From Chara braunii (lineage: Eukaryota > Streptophyta > Charophyceae > Charales > Characeae), in the NCBI GenBank assembly GCA_003427395.1, contig BFEA01000137.1, positions 2,156,540 through 2,183,966 of the forward strand: a stretch of DNA of 27,427 nucleotides, in the 5' to 3' direction. How positions within the stretch are numbered: the stretch's first letter is position 1; every line of letters starts with the position of its first letter. Below the pieces are notes generated by a model. It was not told where the DNA came from. It made no database searches and worked only from the letters and a program-made list of their open reading frames with translations. The position numbers and the translations under genes are program-made. This document shows positions 9,175-19,162 of this stretch, one piece after another.

Positions 9175-9400
9175 AATTGATTGATTGATTGATTGACTGA
9201 TTGATGGGTCAGTGAGGACCTCCGACGATGACGACGACGACGGAGAGGGTCCCGACGACGGAGGAGGTCCCGACGACGGAGGAGGTCCCGACGACGGAGG
9301 AGGTCTCGACGACGGAAGAGGTCCCGACAACAGAGGAGGTCCCGATCGAGGAAGAGGAGGAGGAGGAGGAGGAGGAGGAGGAGGTCCCGACTCCCGAGCG
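8891..9400. repeat. large imperfect inverted repeat built of (TCC)n, minisatellite and (AATC)n arms
   Basis: Reading outward from a hairpin at 9079-9098 (GATCTTGA, ACTG, TCAAGATC), both sides show matching elements in mirror order: GACAGG/CCGTC phrases, then (AATC)n at 9027-9054 against (GATT)n at 9124-9200, then GACCTCC/GTCGTC sequence against GACGACGGAGGAGGTCCC, then (TCC)n at about 8892-8960 against (GGA)n at about 9350-9383. A stem of roughly 200 bp could fold, allowing for slippage in the simple repeats. Confidence 0.75.
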
Positions 9401-9491
9401 ACCAATATGAAGAAGAGGAGGTCCCGACTCCCGACCGACCAAGAAGAAGAGGAGGAGGTCCCGACTCCCGACCGACCAAGAAGAAGAGGAG
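9246..9491. repeat. two minisatellites: 18-bp x ~6 and 37-bp x 3
   Basis: From 9246 to about 9350 an 18-bp unit (GGTCCCGACGACGGAGGA) repeats about six times with substitutions. After a (GGA)n run, a 37-bp unit starting GAGGTCCCGACTCCCGACCG begins at 9381, 9418 and 9455. Both units share GGTCCCGAC, so one may derive from the other. Confidence 0.9.
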
Positions 9492-9662
9492 GAGGAGAAG
9501 AGGAAGAGGAGGAGGAGAAGAAGAAGAAGAAGAAGAAGAGGAGGAGAAGAGGAGGAGGAGAAGAAGAAGAAGAAGGAAAGATGGCAAGGAGGAGGAGGAG
9601 AAGAGGAGGAGGAGAAACGATGGCGAGGAGGAGGAGAAGGAGGAGGAGAAAAAGAAGAAAAA

Positions 9663-9697
<35 letters not shown>

Positions 9698-9958
9698 AGA
9701 AAAGGAAAAGAAGAACAAGAAGAAGATAAAAAAAGACACGTGCTGATGTGGCAGCCACACAACGATGACGACATGAGTAGTTGGAGTAGAGGAGGAGGAG
9801 GAGGAGGGGAAGAAGAAGAAGAAGAAGAAGAAGAAGAAGAAGAAGAAGAAGAAGAAGAAGAAGGAGGAGAAGAAGAAGAAGAACAAGAAGAAGAACAAGA
9901 ACAAGAACAAGAAGAACAAGAGCAAGAAGAGGGCGACGAGGAGGAGGAGAGAGATGGG
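9480..9958. repeat. long homopurine (GAA)n/(GGA)n tract
   Basis: Nearly pure purine on the plus strand, interrupted at about 9727-9785 by a mixed segment. Open frames of 240-416 residues on both strands (poly-Glu/Arg/Lys on plus, poly-Leu/Ser/Pro/Phe on minus) only translate this repeat and are not genes. Such tracts can form triplex DNA. Confidence 0.95.
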
Positions 9959-9969
9959 CGACGAGTTGA

Positions 9970-10074
<105 letters not shown>

Positions 10075-10107
10075 NNNNNNNNNNNNNNNNNNNNNNNNNN
10101 NNNNNNN
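10075..10107. other. assembly gap (33 N)
   Basis: A run of 33 N lies between the CA microsatellite and a poly-G run. The real sequence and its length here are not known. Confidence 0.99.
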
Positions 10108-10526
10108 GGGGGGGGGGGAACGGGGTTGGTCCTGGGCTATGGCTGGTCACTCACCTGCACAACCACCTCCTCTGTACGTTGCTGCTCCAACAGGGGGGAA
10201 TGCGCGTTGGAGTTCAATTTCGAATTCGAAATTGACTCCTCCCAGCCCCCCTGCCCCCCGCCTTCAGTTGGCGGGCCATCCCTGTCCTCCCCCAGGCCCC
10301 AAAACCCCCACCCAGACCACCGCCGACGACCAGTACCGGCCACCGCGAACGACGTTCGTGGCCTCCCAAAACGTGTTTGCGACTCATTCGCGCGAACGGG
10401 GAGCACCTCGAACATGTTTGTTGTGCTACGCAGAGGCCTATCACTGCATTGAACTTCAATAGAACAATCAGGTTCAAGGTCTCGAATTACCACCGGTGGT
10501 TTATCTCCTGTGTGTCCGATTTTGAA
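10108..10526. other. unassigned spacer with long palindrome and 11-mer boundary copy
   Basis: Starts with G10, then moderately GC-rich sequence. 10214-10235 is a perfect 22-bp palindrome (half-site TCAATTTCGAA). GTGCTACGCAG at 10423-10433 is the inverted counterpart of the 11-mer at 8669. Open frames on both strands over 10126-10493 conflict and show no known domain. Confidence 0.5.
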
Positions 10527-10597
10527 TTCAACGCGGCTTCCGCGTTGAAAAATTCAACGCGCGTTGAATTCACGTTAAACTCCCGTTCAAACGGGAG
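10527..10597. repeat. three consecutive perfect palindromes
   Basis: 10527-10549: arms TTCAACGCGG and CCGCGTTGAA around CTT. 10551-10570: a perfect 20-bp palindrome with half-site AATTCAACGC. 10580-10597: arms CTCCCGTT and AACGGGAG around CA. They are separated by only 1 and 9 bases, and two share the TTCAACGCG sequence. Confidence 0.9.
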
Positions 10598-10871
10598 TTG
10601 GACGCGAATTAACAGGGTACGGGATGATTTTTTTCCTGGGCTACAAATTATCCCAATAATAAATAAAACATATAGGGTTGTAGGTTTTTTTCAGGACTAC
10701 AACCCTGTATTTTTATTTTTATTTTTTCATGCTTGAAAAATCGAAAACATAAACACACAATGAAAAAACAAAAACTAAAATGAAATGAGTGTTTTTGTTT
10801 TGGGTTTCACACAGATTTTTTAAGAGCTAAAACAAAAACAAAAAAAACAAATAAAAAATAAAGGGTTGTAG
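10598..10871. other. A/T-rich spacer with GGGTTGTAG inverted repeat
   Basis: AGGGTTGTAG at 10674-10683 is repeated in inverted form (CTACAACCCT) at 10697-10706. The phrase appears again as AGGGTTGTAG next to the 11-mer at 10872, and inverted at about 8661-8670. The rest is A- and T-rich low-complexity sequence without coding signs. Confidence 0.6.
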
Positions 10872-10900
10872 CTGCGTAGCACGACGAACGTGTTCACAAT

Positions 10901-11145
10901 AAATCAATCAATCAATCAATCAGAACTCTTCTCCTCCTCCTCCTCCTCTTCTCCTCCTCTTCTTCTTCTTCTTTTTCTCCTCCTCCTCCTCTTCTCCTCC
11001 TCCTCTTCCTCTTCTTCTCCTCCTCTTCTCCTTCTCCTCTTCTCCTCCTCCTCTTATCGTCCTCCTCTTCTCTTCCTGACCATCTTTTGTTGTTGTTGTT
11101 GTTCTTCTTCTTGAAGTTTTTCTTTTCCTCATCATCATCATCTTC

Positions 11146-11177
<32 letters not shown>

Positions 11178-11198
11178 CTTCTTCTTCTTCTTTTTCCA
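10901..11198. repeat. (AATC)n followed by homopyrimidine (TCC)n/(TTC)n tract
   Basis: About five AATC units (10901-10921) lead into about 275 bp of TCC/TTC sequence with a short TTG interruption near 11086. The composition mirrors the repeats at 8891-9060. Open frames on either strand translate only the repeat. Confidence 0.95.
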
Positions 11199-11580
11199 GC
11201 TCACACACAGTCTGTCGCAGTCTGTGTGACAGACTGTCTGTCAGAGTCTGTGTGATCGACAGTCTGTCACAGTCTGGTGGGCAGCACACAGACTGTGACA
11301 GAGTCAAAGCGGAAGGAGCACACAAAATCTATCACACTCTGTGTATGCTGCTCACCAGACTGTGAAAGACTGTCGGTCACACAGACTGTGACATACATTC
11401 TGTCACACAGACTGTTAGGCACAGTGTGCTGCCCAAAGGACTTTCTGTCACAGTCTATGTGTGCTGCCCAACAGACTGACTGTCACAGACTGTGACAGAG
11501 TCTGTCACATATAGGTCAGTTTGTTGGGCAGCACACACAGACTGTGACAGGCAGTCTGTGTGTGCTGCATGGGGAGACAG
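11199..11580. repeat. cluster of ACAGACTGTGAC motifs in both orientations
   Basis: CACAGACTGTGACAG-type and GTCACAGTCTGT-type phrases occur repeatedly over about 380 bp, often joined to GTGCTGCCCA or GGGCAGCAC. GTCACAG-A-CTGTGAC (11482-11496) is a perfect 7-bp-arm palindrome. It lies within 20-bp arms at 11461-11480 (GTGCTGCCCAACAGACTGAC) and 11515-11534 that match in inverted orientation with one difference. No gene is supported. Confidence 0.85.
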
Positions 11581-11620
11581 AGTGGATCTGGTGAGGGGAA
11601 GTATAATTACAGAACAGAGA

Positions 11621-11800
11621 CCCCCCCCCCCCCCTCCCACATCAGACACCGGGGAGGTTCAGGGGCACTACCTATGCCCCCCCCCCCCCCCCTATAAAAA
11701 AAAAAAAAAAAAAAACGTTCGCTTTCGCTGTTTTTTGAAGTCTGCTCTCGTTCGGGCGAACGTGTACAGCGAACGCAGACGGGGTGCTACGCAGATAGGC
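11621..11800. other. poly-C and poly-A runs, then a CGAACG module and 11-mer boundary copy
   Basis: C14 (11621-11634), a second C run (about 11674-11691) and A20 (about 11697-11716) are followed by CGTTCG-rich sequence containing GAACGTGTACAGCGAACG. GTGCTACGCAG lies at 11784-11794, the inverted counterpart of CTGCGTAGCAC at 10872-10882. Confidence 0.65.
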
Positions 11801-12212
11801 CTTTATCTTTTCGACAACCAATCCTGTTGGTGGATGATATCGGAAGCCCTGCGTTTTTTAACCGAATAAGTCAAAGAAATGTTGATGTTTGTACCGGTCA
11901 TATTAGTTGCCATTGAAATATCTCTATGACCTTGCAAAGTGCATGCCCTATTGAAATTGGTACGGAGGTTGCAGTACACATAAATTTTGCCTCGATGGTC
12001 GAAAGAACCTTCTTAGTCGATAGTTTTTCCTTCCATTCGCCACGTGTACACGATGGTTCGTCATCGAGGTTCACAGAGGATGTCCAACAAAGATAGGTGG
12101 AGCTTGACCTTTGTCCTTCCGTAACAACTGTTCATGCAGAGCCATGCTCTTCTGCCACGACCCTACCAAATTCGACGATTGCAATTGTTAGAAAGTTTGT
12201 TGGATTTCATAA

Positions 12213-13103
12213 ATGTCGGAGGAGATTATTATTATTGAAACCGATTCGTTCAAGGCGCAACAGACGGTATTGTTGCGCCTTCGACAACTGTGTGCCGCTA
12301 AAGTCGTGCATCGTTTGGAACTAGAATCGTTGTCGTCGATGTCACCGCGTGTGTTGTCCGACTATGATGCAAATACTATAATTGTTGAAAGTACTATGGA
12401 CGTTGGTGGTGGAACGGAACAAGTCGATACGATGCATACCAATGAACTAGGTTCTACATCACGTAAAATTTCAACACGAATGAAAAGCCAGGAGAGACGG
12501 ACAAATTTTCATGTTAAACGTATGCGTGCATTGAGAGCTTCGATTAATAATTGTAGGAGGAAATTAGTTGTGCATGCTCATAAATATTTTGTGCAGGGTG
12601 TGAGGCAAAGTTTGCTCTCTATGAATGTCCTTCGAGAGATTCGAGAGACCGCCTCTAGGCAGTCGAGGAGTGCATCTTCTTCTTCGAAAGAAACGTGTAG
12701 TCATTGTTATCGGTCGAGGCAATCACAGAGTCTGTCAACGAGAGCGAGACAATCACATAATTCATCCGTTACAATTCGTAATTCAATGAACAATCGTAAA
12801 CATAATGAGCCGGATAGTCGCGATGAGGAAATGAACGATTCGCATGATGCTCCGCCTGTTGATCTAAATGCACTCACATCTGCACCCGTGGCAACACCAT
12901 ATGTGGTGGTTGAGAACATTGTGACAATTCTTGGGAATGGTACTACTGTTGAGGCGTTCGGCATTGGTAGTCGACAACCATGTAACCATTGTGGTGCTAA
13001 ATTGTGGCATAATGAAAAAAAAATGGACAAAGATATGTTGCAAAAAAAGTGCGAGACGTTGTCTTCTATGAGAGTGGTCTTGCGAAGGGTGTCCGAAGCA
13101 TAA
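12213..13103 (+). pseudogene. Helitron Rep/helicase N-terminal part with CxxC motif
   Basis: The 296-residue open frame starts MSEEIIIIETD. It has a basic segment around residues 90-125 (RTNFHVKRMRALRASINNCRRK), a Ser/Arg-rich middle and, near residue 255, CNHCGAKLWHNEK. This is the CxxCxAxxWxxE-type motif that precedes the Rep domain in many plant Helitron proteins. The true frame leaves this one near 13050: the neighbouring frame continues with VVFYESGLAKG and FFPFGRLKLLTTDLFETI, then joins the next segment. The last ~20 residues of this frame are therefore out-of-frame reading. The first ~200 residues are not recognisable beyond composition. Upstream (11801-12212) I saw no recognisable coding. 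Confidence 0.72.
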
Positions 13104-13785
13104 GATTCTTTCCATTTGGACGTCTTAAACTCCTGACAACCGATTTGTTCGAAACAATATGAGGATAATGAATAATAGTTTATCCCTCGCATCCTCACGG
13201 TTGAAGCAACCGAGCGATGGCGTTCAAGGATTCCAGGGCCAACTTCGGACTCAGGGTCCGATTTATCATCGTGTTGGTGCATTGGTTGTGGGGGAAGGGG
13301 AACGTCCTCAGTTTGCACAACTTTACTGGCACGATCCTCAATATTTGGATGATGTGATTGATCAAACAATAGATTTTCTTAATTTACCTGCACATACGTC
13401 TAATGCCGAACTAGAGCGAATGAAACGGATATTGAGAAGGTTTCATGAATTGCAACAACGTTGTAACAATTACGTGAGAGACTTTATGAGGATTGCTGAC
13501 CTTCCGCAGGAAGCGTTAAACGGGAGGAAGTTGGTCACAAATCCATATGCCATGCCTGCGGACGAACATGCAAGACGTTATAACCGTCCCACGGGTCTGC
13601 AGGAGGTGTGCGTTCTCATGGTCGATGACCTTCTTCCTTCTGGGCTCGACATTCATTTGCGTGCTACTCTTCCAGGTGAGCGGCAAACAATTGTTGTTCC
13701 GAAATGTTCCCGAGCACATGAATGTTTGAGGTTTGTTTTGCTTTTCCTGAAGAGAATTGATAGTTGGTTTGTTCGGCGTGCCTAA
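13104..13785 (+). pseudogene. Helitron protein, domain upstream of Rep
   Basis: The segment contains RIMNNSLSLASS, GPIYHRVGALV, FAQLYWHDPQYLDD and a helical stretch ending in IADLP. These correspond to the conserved NIRxYNxxLAFAS, GxIYHRIGxLxP and FAQLYIYD signatures of Helitron proteins. A later part reads GLQEVCVLMVDD, matching the region that introduces the Rep domain. The open frame runs from 13159 to 13785, where sequence disagreement with the family begins. Homology continues in the same frame from 13795 (WSKKLSAKEYYAFHFYERD). The domain has no known catalytic role of its own. Confidence 0.78.
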
Positions 13786-14850
13786 GAAGCTGGATGGTCG
13801 AAAAAACTTAGTGCCAAGGAGTACTATGCGTTTCATTTTTACGAACGTGATGGGGAAAGACCTTGCCTCCTTCATGCAACATGTCTTTTTCACAAGTTTT
13901 GTTGTATGGCATACGGTAAGGTTGAATCCCTTCGCTTAAAATGATTGAGATTCCATCACAAAGATTTGCGGTCGAAATATTATCAGGATTCGTAAGACTG
14001 TGTGCAACAACATCAACACGGTGATGGTGTTGGGACAACAGTATTTCTGCCCTCAACCTTCACAGAGGGGGCCCCGATATATGAATGAAAGATACTATGA
14101 CAGCATGACAATTATGAGGTTCTTTGGAAAACCGGATCTTTTCATGACTATGACGTGTAACACTAACTGACCGGAGATCCAACAAACCCTGTTGTCGGGT
14201 TAATGTCCTAACAACATGCCGGATCTTCATGCACGAGTGTTCGGAGGTTATCTTGTCCAACTCATTGGCGAGATAAAGAACAAACGAATCTTTGAGAGGG
14301 TAAGTGAAATGTTGTACGTGGTGGAGTTTTAAAAAATGGGTCTGCCTCATTCACACATATTGATTTTTTTACATCCGGATGATAAAATCGGGGATTAAGA
14401 TGTTGTTGATAATATGATGTGTGTGGAAATTCCTCCTGAAGGGGAATTGAGAGAAAGGGTTGCCAAGTTCATGTTTTACAACATTCACGGTGAGGAGAAA
14501 CGCAATGCTTCGTGTATGGAGGACGAAAAGTGCACAAAAGGGTTTCCGAAGAATTCATTTCGACAACAACCTTCAAAGATGAACAAACGTACCCTTCGTA
14601 TAAGAGAAGGAAACCAAGTGACGGTGACTTTACGATCGTTCAAAATGGGGTCGATTACGATAATCGTAGTGTGGTCCCGTATAACCCGTACTTGCTAATA
14701 AGGTTTAACTGACACTTGAATGTTGAATATTGTGCGAACATCGAGGCATGCAAGTACGTGTATAAGTATGTGTACAAAGGTTGTGATTGTGTTATGGTTT
14801 GCGAGCAAGATAGTAATAATGCACCCATCGATAAAGTCAAATCTTATTAA
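13786..14850 (+). pseudogene. Helitron HUH endonuclease (Rep) domain, broken
   Basis: Rep nicks and rejoins single-stranded Helitron ends. Three signatures are visible. First, DLFMTMTCNTN then a TGA at 14168-14170 where the family has Trp, then PEI. Second, the HUH metal-binding motif GLPHSHIL, with codons CAT TCA CAC at 14348-14356, preceded by a TAA at 14330-14332 where Gln is usual. Third, the catalytic tyrosine motif KYVYKYVYKG, with tyrosine codons at 14755 and 14767 in the expected pair spacing. A frame change near 14066-14072 and another near 14560-14575 divide the domain. A further TGA at about 13938 follows GKVESLRLK. All catalytic residues remain recognisable, so the damage is to the frame rather than the active site. 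Confidence 0.88.
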
Positions 14851-15740
14851 GATATGCATTTTATAGGTGCGTGTGAGGCATGTTGGCGTCTATTTGACTT
14901 CAACCTAGCGGAACAATGGTCCGCAGTCGAAAGATTGCGTGTGCATATCGAAAACATGCAAAAAGTGCAATTCGAACCTGACACTGAGCATGTCGTTGTT
15001 TCTCATGGGCCCCCAAGAACGAAATTGACGGTGTGGATGAAACAGATCTCTTTGAATGAACATGTTCCTAAAGAGGAGCTTCCTCTGTATAAAGATATCG
15101 TTAATACTCATATGTGGGACAACAAACATAAGAAGTGTAACCGGAGAAAGTGTGATCTTGACGGTGGCCCCTTCGAAAAAATCCCTTTGTTGCAAGATAT
15201 GAGGATCACGGAAGACCAATGATTCTATCTGCGTGTATTGCTAAACCATGAACATTTTCGTGGGGTACGCTCTTTCACCGAAATTCGTACGGTGGACGGA
15301 GTCAAATACAATTTTTTCTAATTCGTGTATCGTCGATTGGGCCTTTCGTAAACCGACGATGCATACGATCAATGCATAGAGACAGTCGCGACGCATTATA
15401 TGCTTGAAAAAGTTCGTAAAGTATTTGTTATGGTTCTTACATTTGGTCTAGTGAACGATCCGGTCCGTTTCTTTGGGATAAGATGTGTGACTATTTTCAT
15501 TATCGCACGGAAAATGAAATGGTTCCCCCTAACATTTTGCAATCGTTAGTCTTATTTCATCTTTAATCGTATTTTGCAAGAATCCGAAAAAAAACATTCG
15601 CCAGTTTTGCCTTTATTATCAAATGCTCGACCGGAAAACAATTGCTGAGAACATAATGATTCTTCAAGACGAGTTTCCATATTATTCGATTCAAATGCAA
15701 TGCAAATATGACTCTAATTTTCGATGTCTTTGGCCCCGCC
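14851..15740 (+). pseudogene. Helitron linker between Rep and helicase
   Basis: The 122-residue frame at 14854-15222 contains ACEACWRLFDFNLAEQW and VERLRVHIENMQKVQFE, matching the conserved APEAAWRLF and VxRLQVHLP phrases after the Rep domain. After a TGA at 15220-15222 the same frame continues with FYLRVLLNHEHFRGVRSFTE and IRTVDGVKYNFF, again a Helitron signature, then stops. Homology weakens over 15330-15740 because of several frame changes; a NDPVRLWDKM-type phrase is split between frames near 15455-15490. This linker has no known catalytic motif. Confidence 0.78.
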
Positions 15741-17110
15741 AATGAGTGTTGGTAGAAATAGTTGTTCGGGTCGTGCAAGAGAAAAATTTGTTGCGTGCTT
15801 TTGTCGATGCACCAACTGGAACAAGAAAAACTTTTTCCATTGAAATGATTTTGGTGGACATCAAGTCCCGTTCTGCCATTGGACTGGCCGTGGCGTCTAG
15901 TAGACTCGGAATAGCGACGACTCTTTTGACAGGAGGTTGAATGTTTCACTCACGGTTTCGAGGACTTTTGAAACTTGATAACACACTTTCTTTCTCAATT
16001 TCGAAACAAAGTGATCTTGCAGAGTTTATCCGCAGCGGCGACTTGATCGTTTGGGACGAGGCTCCGTTGAGTAACAAGTTCCAGTTGGAAGCTCTTGACA
16101 GTACGCTTCGGGACCTCTGTAACAATTATGAGCCATTTGGTGGGAAAGTTTCACTTCTTGCTGAGGATTTTAGATAGGTTTTGCCCGTTGTGAAACACGA
16201 ATCGCGAGCGCAACAAATTGATGCGTCCATCAAAATGTCTCCTTAATGAAATTGTTTTGAGCTTCATCGACTGACCGAAAATATGTTAATCTTAAGCTTA
16301 CAGGATGATGAAATGACATAAATGTGTGCACACTTTTTGATGCGTGTTGAGAATGATGACCATTCTCGTGTTATTCATAATGAACCTGCTGTAGTCAGAT
16401 TGTCACGTGAGATTTGTACAGATAAACCGATTGATGAGTTGATTTCATGGATGTTTGACGATGTGTCCAACTACGTGGGGGATGCCGAGTATTTCTCGCC
16501 TCGATCAATTCTATGACATACTAATGACGATGCCTGTTTAGTTAACAACCGTGTTTTTGACGATTTTCCTGGGGAGGTGCGTGAGTTTTTCAGAGTTGAT
16601 TATCCTAATTCGGATGATACCAGAGTCGATTTTGAGCGAAGGTTTTTGAACTCTCTCAATGAATCAGGCCTTCCACCTCACAAACTGCACTTGAAAATTA
16701 GTGCGCCCATGATGCTTTTGCAAAATTTGTCGCTGAAGCAAGGACTTTGCAACGGTGCAAGGCTGATTCTTAAATAAATTGTAGATGATGATTTGTTGGA
16801 AACGACAATAATGTGTACGGGTAAGACAACATTGATCCCCAAGGTTGATCCGACAAGCGATGGTAAGACCACCGGGTTCAAATGGTGTAGGATGCAATTT
16901 CCTGTCCGTCTTGCTTTTGCTGCAACGATTAACAAGTCGCAGGGACAAACCGTATCGTGTGCGGGGGTTTAGTTGCGCAAGCCGGTTTTTACGCATGACC
17001 AACTGTATGATGCTTTGTCCCGTGTTGGTCATCCCAACAACATCCATATTGCGATTCTTGATTTAAAAAGTTTGACAAATAATATTGTATATCATGAATT
17101 TTTGAGATGA
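15741..17110 (+). pseudogene. Helitron Pif1-type helicase domain, broken
   Basis: This superfamily 1B helicase domain unwinds DNA during Helitron transposition. In one frame, with stops, it shows motif I at 15809-15832 (APTGTRKT), motif II (LIVWDEAP), motif III (FGGKVSLLAEDFR, then TAG at 16175-16177), RFLNSLNESGLPPHKLHLK, GLCNGARLI, and the closing FPVRLAFAATINKSQGQT and LYDALSRVGHPNNI. Motif I departs from the usual GGTGKT: two glycines are replaced (by Thr and Arg), which would probably damage ATP binding. Stops also occur near 15938, 16514, 16775 and 16970. The domain ends at TGA 17108-17110. The frame is otherwise preserved, so decay is mostly by point substitution. Confidence 0.9.
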
Positions 17111-17178
17111 GTTGTTCAAAAAAAAAAATTTCGAGCATTCGCATTCCGATTAATTTTGTCATTTTTTTTTCTTCACAG

Positions 17179-18494
17179 GCGATTCCCGAATGGGCCATAA
17201 ATATGACACTCATGCTAAGAGGAAAGCAATGGGAACCAGCAATACCACTCGAGATGACCTGAATGTTACATCAAAAGTTGGAGGCGAACATTCAGAGAAA
17301 TCATAGAAAAGTGGAAATGATGAGAGATCGGTCAATCTTAGAAGTGAACATACTCAGGACGATCATGTTGTTTTTGACAAAGTTGAACGTAAATGTTGAC
17401 AAGGGAAGATGATAACATTTACCGTTGATTTGAAAGAAGACTGTGTTGAATTTACATTCAAGAGAAAAAAAAAACGTGGTGTGAAAACTAATTTTTTGGG
17501 TTCCCCCGAAGTGCTGGAGCCTACCTTGGTTGATAATAGGGCGGGACAACAACCTGTTGTTGTTGAAACGAGATCTTAGATTATGAAAGCGTGGAATGCG
17601 CTCCCTGACGATGCACTGACATCTCTTCCGCTTTGTGCAGGGGTCATTGGACGTGCACGTGTTCGTGATTCGTGTTCGCAATCTCAACGCAGTGGATCGA
17701 AAGAGATCTTCGCCACATCACGACCACAAAATCCTTTGGAGGTTGTTGTGGTGCCCGATGATAACGATGCACCAAGAGTCCGCACGCCAAACCCGCACGC
17801 TTACCTTGCTAGGTAGTTTGACGATGCGAAGAAGGTTGATATGCAAAATGTCTTGAATGAGGTACTTTTTGAAATGTTTGTCAAAAGTGTCACAGTCGTC
17901 AAAGATGGACGAATATGGAAAAACTTCCTCGACAGGAAAAGAAACAAACTCACTAATATGTGGTTGGAACGATGATCCAGTCTTCCTTTAGACCCGTTAA
18001 ATGTTTCGGATTTGGAGGCTTCTTCTGTGTTGCAATCGCTTTTGAACGAAGAGTTCATTGCTCTCTCTAATGAGGAGATTACCAAAATGACAATTCATTT
18101 GCCACACTGTCCGACCGAAGGGACAATTCCTCAACTCTTTCACAGATATGCACGGATACAGAACCTTCTCAAAAGGATTCCTCCCGTGGTTGCTTCTTCC
18201 GCTCCTCATCCCGCTCCGGTCCGTAGACTCCTCTTTCGACCAGCATCTCCTCAAAATTTTCAACGTCTTGTGGATTTTGCTCCACCGTCAAATATGTCAA
18301 AGCCGATATTCACTACCTCTGTTGTTGTTTCTGCTTTGCTGGCCGCTACGGCTACTCCGTCTCCTGTCAGTTGTATTGTGCCCGTTGTTAAGAGAAGGTT
18401 AACAACAGTCGTATTTTTCATCACTACTTCAGGACACCCTTCACCACTTCATGATGGAACCTATGACAGTCACCCTTCACCACCTTTGACGTAA
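17179..18494 (+). pseudogene. unrecognised C-terminal coding remnant of the Helitron
   Basis: Several open stretches follow the helicase: about 17190-17577, 17583-17816 and 18012-18494. They contain acidic and basic segments, a KNFLDRKRNK phrase near 17930 and a Pro/Ser-rich end, but no domain I know. A pyrimidine-rich run ending in CTTCACAG (17163-17178) resembles a splice acceptor, so a small intron between helicase and this part is possible. The joined frame is not convincing, because the nearest GT (17111) directly follows a stop. It may be a second ORF or a C-terminal extension. Stops interrupt it. Confidence 0.4.
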
Positions 18495-18675
18495 TATTAC
18501 TGCATTTTTTTTAAGTTGACGTTGGTTCTACTACGCGATAATTATGCCTTGATCATACTGCGGTCACTTGCTTACTTTAACAGAACGAAAAATCTTCATA
18601 TGAAACATTTTTTATTTGTATATTCGTGTTCATCTTCCTTTACTCTTTCATATTTTGTTGCTCCCCTATCTCTCT

Positions 18676-18898
<223 letters not shown>

Positions 18899-19162
18899 GT
18901 CTCTGTTTTTCCTCGTTATTTCTCGTTTTTTTTTTTTTTCTTTCTATTTATCACTTTTTTAATTCGTGAATTAAACCCAGACTTCGTAGCCAGTTTTAGG
19001 CTATTCTTTATTATCTTGTGATTCGTCTTTTTTTTTTTTTAAGTCTGTCTCAGTTTATGCGAATAGTCTGTGTCAGGTTGCCTACAACATTTCTTATTTC
19101 TGCGAGCACGGCCCGCACCGCGGGCGCTTAGCTAGTTTACTATTGTAATGTAATCTATATAT
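18899..19162 (+). repeat. Helitron 3'-end region, copy 1 of a ~263-bp tandem
   Basis: Begins GTCTCTGTTTTTCCTCG, contains T-runs, a GAATTAAACCCAGACTTCGT phrase and the Helitron terminus, and ends in TAATGTAATCTATATAT. The whole segment, including about 27 bp beyond the CTAG, is repeated at once at 19163-19426. Confidence 0.9.
19111..19135 (+). other. Helitron 3' terminus: hairpin plus CTAG
   Basis: GCCCGC-ACC-GCGGGC (19111-19125) forms a perfect 6-bp stem with a 3-base loop. Six bases later comes CTAG (19132-19135), followed by T. This hairpin plus CTRR end, inserted before T, is the known hallmark of Helitron 3' ends. Confidence 0.9.
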
